A stretch of 64,000 bases of DNA from Apoderus coryli. Taxonomy: Eukaryota; Arthropoda; Insecta; Coleoptera; Attelabidae. Each line of letters opens with the position of its first letter. Position 1 is the first letter of the stretch. A program made the position numbers and the translations under genes. The stretch spans positions 7,316,001-7,380,000 of the forward strand of contig OU452204.1 in assembly GCA_911728435.2 (NCBI GenBank), in the 5' to 3' direction. Below the pieces are notes generated by a model. The model did not search any database. It saw nothing but the letters and a program-made list of their open reading frames with translations, and had not been told where the DNA came from. Below, piece by piece: positions 14,586 through 26,500 of the stretch.

Positions 14586-17500
14586 CAAGTTTTGTAGCAG
14601 GACTTTAAAATCCGTGGAGCCTTTGTTTCTGATATACAGGGGGTCAAAGTTTTAGAATTTTTTCGGATTTTGTAAGTTTTCTCCAACAGTTTTCAGAATA
14701 ATGGATTACAATTTAGTACACTTGTTACACGTCAAACACTCAAGATCTGGGGTTATTGAGAATTTTCAAAACCTACAGGGTGGTACATTTTTGCGGTACG
14801 TAAATTGAACCCCCCAACTTTTTTGTGCTCTTGTATGTTTTTCGAGAACTGTACTGATTTGAAAAGATTTGAAATTTATTTGTAATTGAACGGTATTTTT
14901 TAAAAAGATACTTTGAAATTTAGGATTACTTAAAAATAGAGACTACATTTTATTTTATTTTTTAAATGCAAAGAACAAAGTAGAAAATAGAAGATTAATT
15001 AGTTAATAGTAAATTAATAAAAACATTTAAGTAAATAATTAAATCAATCCTGAAACTTTACCCTGTATTTAGAAACAAAGCTTCCACGGATATATTACGT
15101 TTGTATAAGCTTTTCTTCTTAAAGAAAAATATTCTATAAGGTGTTACAGTCCTGACTCGCCCTGTACAATTATATTTAAAATTAAAATCTCTTTACAAAT
15201 TCTGAAAATTAACTGTGGTTTTGCGGGCTTATAATCACATAATTTTTAAGCTCAAATGCTGCATAATTTTTTCGGCAAATTTGACTCAATCTTAATACAT
15301 ATTTGATAGGTGATATTTGTGAATGCAGAAATAAGCGAGTGATGTTTTGACCAGGAATTAGACAACACAACCTGCCGCAATTTGTCTCTTAAATCAGGTT
15401 TAAAATTTTAATTTCACAACCAATAATTGTCAAAAAGTTAATGGGAAAAGTGCTATATGATTTCATATAATATATAAGTGCGTTTTAGTCATCTAATAGG
15501 TACTATAATCAAACTATTAGCTACAAATTAAATTAAATAAAAACCACCACAAACAAGATGAAGTTAACATACAAAACTCTAAAAATCCAGTGCATAATAT
15601 TAATAATCCCTTAAACCATATTTTCGTGAAAATCTAATTGAACAAAGTACTTACTTGACAATTGACTAATATTGTCGGCGCTGCCAAATTTATTCTTTAT
15701 CAGGTGAGCAAACTCTCTGGGTTTCGACATAACAGAACCACTGAACCCTGTGATTCCATCACGAATATTTCCACCAACATTTCTAGAAAAAAATAAAATT
15801 AAGCCGTAAGCAAATTTCTCTGGTTTTATAACTTAAATAATAAAAGGTAATGAACATTAAGTTGTTTTTAGAATATTTTTAATAGACTATTGATAAATAT
15901 AAACAAAATTTCATCTCAGCATTTACGCCACAGCTAGTGAAACATATTTTGACTGCATATTCCATAAAAACATGTTACACGATGGACAATATTCTGGGCA
16001 TACTTCCGACAAAAAAAATTGAACAATATAAACGCGACTATTGGCGTTCATTGGCAAAAAAGGATTACGAAAGTTGTAAACTAAACTTAAGGCTTATTTA
16101 GATTAATGCTAAAATGCGTATTTCAATATTCGTAAACGATGAAAAATAATTTCGCGGCAAAGCGGACAAAATTACTGGTTTTACCGACACAAAGAATTTT
16201 GTTTAATTTAGCAGGGTCACAGTAATTCAGTAATATCAGTAGACCCAGACCGAGGCATGGGTCGACAGATACTGTCGAATGCGTTTCGCTCTTATTATGA
16301 GCTCGTCAGAGTACTATAGTCGTTGCCCATCATTAATATCGGCCTACATTTAAGCCGAACAAAGTCAATGTATAGGTAAAGGCCTCTGTATGGTGAGATA
16401 TGTAGATGGTACTGTTAACATATATCTACTGTTGTATATCTTGCTGTGTTTAATATTCTATATCTTGCTGTGCTTAAATGCAGGCCGATATTGATGATGG
16501 GCAACGACTATGGTACTCATACGAGCTCATAATAAGAGCGAAACGAATTCGACAGTAACAGTCGACCCAAGCCTCGGTCTGGTTGTACTGAATTAGACTG
16601 GGGCCCTGCTAAATTAAACAAAGTTCCTTGTGTAGGTAAAACCAGTAATGTTGTCCGCTTTGCCACGAAATTCTTTTTCATTTATTACATTTACGGACAT
16701 GAAATCCTTTTAATTATTCGTAAACGATATTGCTATTTGCGGTTGATTTCAAATTTACTATGGTGACAAACCCTATTTATAGGAGGCCGACTCGCTTAGC
16801 TTAACAAATATGATAATGCGAATGATTCATGGCTTTACATACTTACTTAAGACCTTGTCCCATATCTCTCAAAACTTCTCTTGGCATCCGATGCCCCTGA
16901 ACACCATGAGTTTCCAATTCATTCACTCTTTTCTGATAGGAATCTAATTTTTTCTGTAATTGAGCAATGGCCTGTGCACTCTTTTGGTTTTTCTTTTCAA
17001 ACACGGCTTTGATCCGTTGGATTTGTTGTTTATCAGCGGCATTTGAAGCCAATTTTAGGTATTCGTTCACATTATCTGGAATATAAACAAATCTGAGTCA
17101 TCCATTTATTAATAATTATTCTTCTTCTTAATCTGTTCTTTAGTATTAAGGTCAATTTAAATACATATGACAAAAAGGTCTATGTGGCGACATCTAGTGC
17201 TTGAGCAGGGAATATGCCCGGTGAAACAATGTTTACAAACGATGGCCGAACGAGAATTAGAACTCTCAACAATAAACACACCCGAATTCCCTTAGTAGGA
17301 GACTTTTTTTACAAATTTATTATTACAAAATGTAACAATACTTTTAATTGGTTCTATGTCAGATAGCACCAATACAACAATCTCTAACCCGTTGGAAGTT
17401 GTTAATGCATTTGCGTCTTATTTTCAATATGTATACGTACCATCCTCTTCTGTATTTCAGTGTAGCGACGATAATTCCAGTCATAACGTAATTTCTGCAG

Positions 17501-20500
17501 GTTCTGTTGACTCAAATGACGTATTAAAGGCATTAAAAGAATTAAAACCAAAACAGACGTCCGGTTTGGACAATGTGCCAGCATTTTTACTAAAGGATTG
17601 TGCTCATGTATTTACTGAGCCTTTAGTTATTTTATACAACAAATCCTTGGAATCCTGCACTTTTCCCCGGGTATGGAAATCCGCACGGATATGCCCGGTA
17701 CATAAGTCGGGTGACACCAGTAAAGTAGTCAATTACAGGCCTATATCAATATTGTCCAACTTTTCGAAGGTTTTTGAGAAAATACTCCATGAGAAAATAT
17801 TTGAACAAATTAAAAACTGTATAGTCACACAACAGCATGGATTTTTTAGAAAACGGTCAACGATATCGAATCTTGCAGAATTTTTCCAAACTGTTTACCC
17901 CATTGTAGGACAAGGACTACAAGTTGACACAATCTATACAGATTTCACGAAGGCCTTTGACAAGCTGGATCACACGATTGTTCTGCAAAAGATGAACAAC
18001 ATTGGCTTTCACACAGATTTGTTGCGCTTTTTCAGATCCTACCTATGTGAGCGTAGGCTCCTTGTAGAGTATAATGGATTCAGGTCTGTGGAATTTTCGG
18101 CAACCAGTGGCGCGCCGCAGGGGAGTAACTTGGCACCTTTAATTTTCTCCATATTTGTTAATGACATGGGGTTGAATTTGACTAGCAAATTCTTGTTATT
18201 TGCAGATGATTTTAAGTTGTATCGGCTAATACGTCATGAATCTGACTGTCTGCAATTACAGGAAGACTTAGCGGAACTGCAGAATTGATTGATTGATCAA
18301 CAAATTGCCTCTTAACGTTAACAAGGGCAGATGACTTTTTCTAAGCGACAGTTCCCTGTTCGTTTTGAATATATCCTCGCGGGTGCTGTTCTGGAATTGG
18401 CACACGAAACTAGAGATCTTGGTGTATTGGTTGACAGTACGTTATCTTTTGATCAGCACATAGAGGAATTAACACAGAGTGCACTTCGTTCTTTGGGGTT
18501 TCTCCTAAGAACCACATCTAAATTTCGGAACATCAATTGTCTAAAGTCACTGTATTTCTCTTTGGTTAGATCTAAGTTAGAATATGCCTCGGTTATATGG
18601 TCACCAATTTATCAGGTCCACGCGAATAGACTCGAACGTGTCCAAAGAAAATTCTTAAAATATCTATTTTTCAAGGATCGGGGCTACTTTCCGGTACGGG
18701 GGTATGATCATACTATCACACATCACACACTCTCACAGCGTAGGATATTCGCGTATCAGTTGTTTATCCTCAAAATAATCAATTCTTTTATTGACAGTCC
18801 TCAACTACTGAGCCAGGTAAATTTCCGTGTCCTCCAATACAACTCGCGCCTCATTAACATATTTAATGTTCCACATCACCGAACAAATTATGAGACTAGA
18901 GCTCCAGTGTCAAGAGCTTGCTCATTGACCAACAAATACAACTTCCATAGGGAACTAGATTTTTTCAGTAATAATGTTCCTCAGTTTGTGGCCAACCTGC
19001 ATAGATGTATGGCCAATCTCAATACCACATAAGTTGTGTATGTTGATCCTAATTTATTGAAGGATGGGCATTCTGGTGTTGGAATAGGTTTAGTTTTAGT
19101 TAGTAGTGTATAATTTATTGTATAAGTGCATAGTAATTTAGATTTGTATTATTTGGGTTCATTTGTTAATTGTCTTGTAATTGGGCGTAAGCCTGTTAGG
19201 CAATAAAGGATTATTATTATTATAATTAGTATATTGAAAATTGGAGTCAGACTACCATGATTTCACCAGACGGACAGTTTCGTTGATTCACAACTAATCA
19301 GTGGTGATCGGCAGGCTGTGATTCAAATTTGCAATATTTATGAAGAGATTCTAGCGGACTAACTTACCATCTCGTAATTTCTGCTCCGTTCTTATCAGAT
19401 CCCGCACTCTAACAATCTTATTTCCCAAATGCTCTAAAACAGCATTGGTTTTGGGATCCAATAAGCAATCAGTATCGTCGTCTTTTACGTGCTCGTTACT
19501 GCCGTTCGAAACAAACGATGAGGTATTGTAGAAATCCGACAGGTCATGATCTTGACGTAACGATTCATCCAAACCCGATGATGTACCAGCTGTTGACTCA
19601 TCCATCAATGTGGATGCAAGCGGAGCTGGACTAGTTGTAGATGTCGTATCTGGTAATTGTCGATTTGTCGTGGACGTTGGTGAACGATGCCGACTGGATT
19701 TGTGGGTTTGATTTACGCCGTCATGGCTCTGGAATAGGATAATGTTGGAGCTATTAGCATTAACATGAAAATTAGATTAGAATGTTATATTATGTATATT
19801 TTATTGTACCATATGCTAATAACCCTCAGGTAATTAAGTTTCCTCTCTAAATAAAAAATAGACCCATATAAAATTCAACGTTATCTCATGAAGGAAAAAA
19901 TGCAAAAAATCCCTTAATTTAAAAGACAAATTATAAAATTGTTGTCGTCTCATTAATTCTCCCAATAAAGCCGCTGAAGTCACCAACCTGGAGCTCAAGG
20001 CCAAAATAAGTGTACCAACAAACAAGTTTATGAATGAATGGTTAGGGGGTTTCATCGAAATTAACGAACTACCTTAGCTTACTAATAATAACTATTAGGC
20101 CATTGGGGAGTACAATTGCCTTCAACTTTATAACAATAACACTTAAACTAGTTTATCCACAAGTAAAGCAATCATTTGTTTGATTGATTATTTAGAATAA
20201 ACGGATATTCAAAATGTAGGTTGCTTGATATGTGACAACAATCAACTTCCTAGTTTTACTATCATTATAATCATAAGACGTAACATAAACTTACAATAAA
20301 CAATACCCTCATTACATTGTGTTTTTAAATAGAACCTATAAAATATATGCATGGTAAACAATGATCACAACAATCAACGAACACAATGAAATTGAAGGAA
20401 GAAGGTTCAAGGCTCAATAAAACCAACAAATTATGTAGTATGTAATGTTTAGTAATGTATTTTAACCTTATATTATTAGTTATTCTACTACATATAATTT

Positions 20501-23500
20501 GGTACCAAGTACCATGCGTACGTACATGTCATAAATTTGTATAGACATCGTATTTTGATCATAGACGGATACGTAATAAAATAATTCACTGAACATGTAC
20601 GATGTATTATTCACACGAAAGGATTATAAAAATTATATTACTAATTGAAAATAATAAATTTAATACTAAATAAATCACGTTACGGGACTTTCATAAAAGG
20701 ACGCGTTTTGATTAAATGGCAAATAAAATAATAATTCAGTCAGACACCATAAGTCAAATCTTTATGAAAGCATGCTTGGAAGTAGTTTTACTCACTGTCT
20801 CATAATAATGAGCCATAGAAACCGGCTGTTAAATGTACTCATTCAGCGAACCTTAACTATTTAGCTGAATTTGCGTTAGTTTTAGTGTGTCGACCTTACC
20901 GCGAAATCATCACTTGACCCGGCCGCGCCGCACACCAAGACCTGAGACGTGACTGGCGTGACGTTACGGCCGACACACTAATAGAGAGAAGAACTCAACC
21001 AAAGACTACATAATAGTATTTAGTAATCTTTGACCCAACAGAGCTTATACTATGAAAGATGTTAAATTTTAAATATTTTACAAATTTAAAATTTTCCGAG
21101 GTAACCACCAACGGCAATATTTATCCTCCTCGCAAATATTCGAGATATGTTGAAAAATGTTTTAAATTTTTATATCGTAAACGAAGCAACATACGAACAA
21201 AATACTAGAGATAAAAAAGTTGTAGTTTTAGTTGCTTCATCTCAAGACAATATCGAAATTAAATTAATCAGTGGCGTACATCTTTTTCGTCAATAATTAA
21301 GTTGTCCCTCTAACGCCACTGGACTTTATAATTTTGCTCTAGTTAGGGCCATATAAGCTCCCTATTTCCAGCAACAACACTTCCAAATTTAAAAGAAATC
21401 CGCAAGGAGGTATTTGACTTAATTAAAAAAACCGATATTTACAAAAAAACTTTAACACCTTGTATCTTGGATACAATGCATTTCCGAGCGTATGTTTATA
21501 GGAACTTTTTTTCATAAAATGACTTGAGAAATCAACCCCTTAAATATTGCCGTCTTTCGAAAAACCCTGTATATACAGGGTGAGTCACATATAACAACAG
21601 AGCCGAAAACGAAGATAGAATTCGCTACAGTATGCACATATTATATATGCTTAATAAACGTTTAAACCAAAATCGAATATTTTATTAATCTTTTAGCCCA
21701 TGTCGTAATTTCCAACAACTTTGATGCCATTTTGTGTTATAATTTGGCTCCATTCAGATGACCAGCAGTGTAGATAAAAAGTTGACAGCTTTAGTTCTTT
21801 TAGATTACAGCAAAGCTTTTGATCTTGTCAACCACGAACTTCTGATATCTATTTTGGGTATCCTTGGTTTTCGGGATGCCATAAATCTAATGGAAAATTA
21901 CCTGTCTGACAGGCTCCAGATGGTGGCAGTAGATAGAAAAATGTCAGAGTTTAAACATGTAAGGTCCGGGGTACCACAAGGCTCCCTTTTGAGACTGCAT
22001 CTGTTTAAGTGTAAATATATATGGTATATTCCCCAGAAAAACATGTAGACAGTGTTGCTAAAATCAATCTGACATGGAGGCTCTCGAGCTCATTGCCTTG
22101 AAATTAACTCCAAGAAATCTGACTTATTGAGTTTGGCACAGGTTGTTTTAGAAATGTGTACAAAGATTCTACAAATATCGTCGTAGATAATTTTGTATAC
22201 TAAGTATTTTTACAATTAAATTTTCCATATTTAAGCCGAGATACATAACAATTAAATATCACCAATCAGAATGAAGTTTGGTATACCTAAAAACCAATCA
22301 GAATCGGGAATAGGGAACATCATTTAATTAATTTGGATTTACGAAAGACCTTCAAGCATTTTTCAGATCATATTTATCATAATTTATATCACACTAATAT
22401 TAGCACAGAAAAATCACCTTACCTGTACAAAAAACTAAGTTTCAGAACAGATGTACACAACTTAAATTTGAAAAGTAAGGGTCGTCTCACGCCTTCTGTT
22501 CATAGACCTGGCATTTATGAGACATCTTTTACATTTAATATTGCAAAATCATATAATTAATTACCTGAGCACCTTAAATCAGCCTCTATAGTGAACTTCA
22601 AAAGGTATTTAAAAAACTATCTCCTTATGGTTGGAATTGAGAATGATCCGATTGTTTAATACTAGAAATCAGGAATGAATAGTAGTATCATGTTATCATT
22701 GTATGCACCTATTACAATATAATAGTAAATAATAAAAAGAGAATTGTCAATAGTTGTAAGTCTAATGTACTGTGAGTGTGCGTGTGTAAGCATGTATGTG
22801 GAGCGAATGTGAGTCTGTAGAAGTGTTTAAAACAACTGAACTTATGCGTCAGTTGCACTTCTGCCTTTTCAGGAGCATTAAGTACTAATTGTATTTTTTT
22901 TTTGGTTTACTGAATAAAGATATTATTATTTGAGTAACAGGTGTCAGTATATGTCATACAATGGGTACAAATCCTATCGCTATATAGCCTCTTATGGTGT
23001 TCCCCAAGGATCAAATCTAGGTCCGTTACTCTTTTTAATGTCCATAAATGATATAGAAGAGCATCTCACATGTCAACGATTATTATTGGCTGATGACCTA
23101 AAAAAATATACTCAGTGGTAGCGGGCATTGGTGATTGCATCAACTTGCAAACTAATCTAAATTCTATAATGGATTGGTGTACTTTAAATAAGTTAACTTT
23201 GAATCCTAGCAAGTCTAGATATGTCATATATACTAGGCAGAAAAAATTTGTTGAATATGAGTATATGGTGAATCGGCTGCCAATTTCTCGAACTGACACT
23301 ATGACTGATCTTGGAGTAATTTTTGATTCAAAATTTACGTTCGTTGATCATATCAATAAAAAAGCGGCAGAATGTATGGTTTTATTATTAGAAATTGTAA
23401 GGGTTTTAGCAATTTAGAACCGATAAAGGCTTTATATTATTCGTATGTTCGATCTAAACTAGAATACTGCTCCGTTGTGTCGTATCCCGTTTACCATAAT

Positions 23501-26500
23501 CATATATATACAGGGTGTCCTACGGTGGCAACCCATTAGATTATTTCAGAAACTACTTCGAATTGAATTTTGAAAATTTCAGTGTCTATATTGTCAAATA
23601 TGCTCTATTCAAATAATATAATAGCAACGGCATAGCACTTCCGGTTATACCGGAAGTGGATGGCAACTTTGTTATTTTAAATAGAACACCCTATATATTA
23701 TTACATTTTTGGATTCTAAATAAGATTTCAGACATATTTCATGTATCATGTCCTATACCTAACGTCAGTCGTTTTTGACTTATATCAAGATTTATGTGAA
23801 AATTGACAGTTTAGGGCTCCATAAGAATTCCGTTTTTTCCTTGTAAATCAGTATTTAATAATTATTTTGCAGGTATTTTCTTATCAGGTGGGATCTTCTT
23901 TTTCGAATTGACAAGACATTTGCTGATTAGTTTATACAGGGTGGTCAAAAAATTATATTGAAAACGGTTCAAGAAAAACAGTTGAAAGTCAATTTTTTCA
24001 AATGGAATGGGTATATTATTATTATTTTATCTTCCTTAGCATTAAAATATAATGCAATTTTGTAATAGGTTATCATTTTCTAAAATGCATAGTTTTCGAA
24101 ATATCGTCATTTTAAATTTTTCTGCAGTGCCTACCGTTGTCTCTCTGGAAGCTAGCTAATTAATTTAGTTAGCCATGAAATTATTGTCATTTTAACGTCA
24201 AACTAAACGTCAAATTAATAAAAATGAAAAATACTTATTGATATTATAAATTTATTATTTATTCATGGAAATGAACAGAAGATTAAACTAAATAAATTTT
24301 CAACTAAAAAAATTTAATCAACTAACGATATTTACCCGTTCAATAAATTCATTCGTGACAGCTCGTGCAATTTGGACTTCAGGTAAGGCTTCGAATGAAG
24401 TTCGGATGCGTCCTACTAATTCTTCTTTTGAATTAATTGGGGTGTTTAATTGCACCCCAAACATAAAAATCCAGCGGTGATAGATCTGGAGATCTCGCTG
24501 ACCAATCCCAAGGCCCTAAACGTCTGATCCATCGATCTTCAAACATTTCATTAAGCTGTTGTGTGATTCTATTTCCACAGTGAGGTGGTGCTCCATCTAA
24601 CTGGTACCAACAACTTCTTAATTCATTTAATGGTAGATCCTCCAAAAAATGCGCCACAACATTTTGCAAAATATAAAGATAACCTTCCGTATTTAAATTA
24701 TGCTCGTAAATAAAATATTCATCATGTGTGTCTTTCACCATACAAAAAACGTTCACACTAAATTTATTTTGAAAATTTCGTTGACGAATAGCGTGAGGAT
24801 TCTCAGAAGCCCAAAATGACTATTTTGTTTATTAACGATTCCATCTCTCGAAAATTTCGACTCATCTGTCCAAATCACTTTTTGCAGAAACCCAGGATCT
24901 TCTTGCGTTCGTGTTAAAATGGTTTCGCAGAACCTTACACGTCGTTCGGCATCACCTGCTTCCAGAGCACAAAGATATTTGTATTTAAATGGATCTAAAC
25001 CACTACTTTTTAATATTTTTTGGACAGAGGATTTTGAAATTCCTAGGTCTTGTTCACGCACTGATGATTCAGGATACGTATTAAAATATGCCAAAACATT
25101 GACCACATTATCCTCATTTGTAGTTACAGGTTTTTGTAGTACTCGATTTGCATGACACTGCCCCCACCGTATTTGATTTCTCAAAATTCTTCTTAATTTT
25201 TCTCTAGTCATTGTTGGCAAATGCGGGTTTCTCTCGTTAAATACTCTACAGGTTCTATTAATCACTTTGTTACATTCTCCATGGATTAATAATACATTTA
25301 CAATATCAGCATATGAATAAATATTTTCCATTTTGTAATAGTTATTGTAAAATATAATGATCACAAATATTGATAAATAATGACTGGTTGGATAGCAACA
25401 ACTAATTTCATATTTAGTTTGACGTTTATGCTAATTCAGAGAAATGTCATTATTTTCATGGCTAACTAACTAATTAGCTAGCTTCCAGAGAGACAACAGT
25501 AGGCGCTGCAGAACAATTTAAAATGACGATATTTCGAAAACTATGCATTTTAGAAAATGATAACCCATTACAAAATTGCATTATTTTTTAATGCTAAGGA
25601 AGATAAAATAATAAAAATATACCCATTCCATTTGAAAAAATTGACTTTCAACTGTTTTTCTTGAACCGTTTTCAATATAATTTCTTGACCACAGTATATA
25701 AACTAATTAGAAAATGTCTTGTCAATTCGAAAAAGAAGATCCCACCTGATAAGAAAATACCTGCAAAATAATTATTAAATACTGATTTACAAGGAAAAAA
25801 CGGAATTCTTATGGAGCCCTAAACTGTCAATTTTGACATAAATCTTGATATAAGTCAAAAACGACTGACGTTAGGTATAGGACATGATACATGAAATATG
25901 TCTAAAATCTTATTTAGAACCCGAAAATGTAATAATATATAGGGTGTTCCATTTAAAATAACAAAGTTGCCATCAACTTCCGGTATAACCGGAAGTGCTA
26001 TGCCGTTGGTATTATATTATTTGAGTAGACATATTTGACAATATAGACACTGAAATTTTCAAAATTCAATTTGAAGTAGTTTCTGAAATAATCTAATGGG
26101 TTGCCACCGTAGGACACCCTGTATACTATTGAGAAAATTCAAAGACAATTTGTGCGCTATCTTAAATATAAAAGAGACGGAATATTTCCCCCTCGGGGTT
26201 GTTTAGATTATACAGCCACTCTGGGTCACTTTGAGATGGTAAGTTTGGAAATAAGACGAATACTCGATTCTTTGCACTACTTCTATAAATTGATTCATTA
26301 CAAGATTCATTGTCCACAATTGCTATGCAAAATAAATTTTCACGTCCCACGGTTGGGAAGTCGAAACAATATCACATTTTATCCTGTTCGTTCTCGCACC
26401 AATATTTTGTTGGGATCGCCTGTAAATATTTTTTGTAATAATTTTGACCGCTTGTGTCGTCCCTGTGATATTTTTGCCTGTACATTGGGTGAGATTGATG

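Larger units (their letters stand above)
12540..15654 (-). other. TMCC intron with repeats only
   Basis: Contains a copy of the GATGATGAG..CGAAACATGT repeat family at about 13780-13900, the foldback repeat at 14035-14435, a (TA)n microsatellite at 14550-14581, and ACAGGGTGG-type repeat fragments at about 14770. No exon-like sequence was found between exons 4 and 5. Confidence 0.5.

Noticed and set aside
16280..16312. Full hammerhead secondary structure with a named cleavage site
   Set aside because: Several candidate GUH sites were tried, but none gave convincing helices I and III by eye, so only the core is reported.
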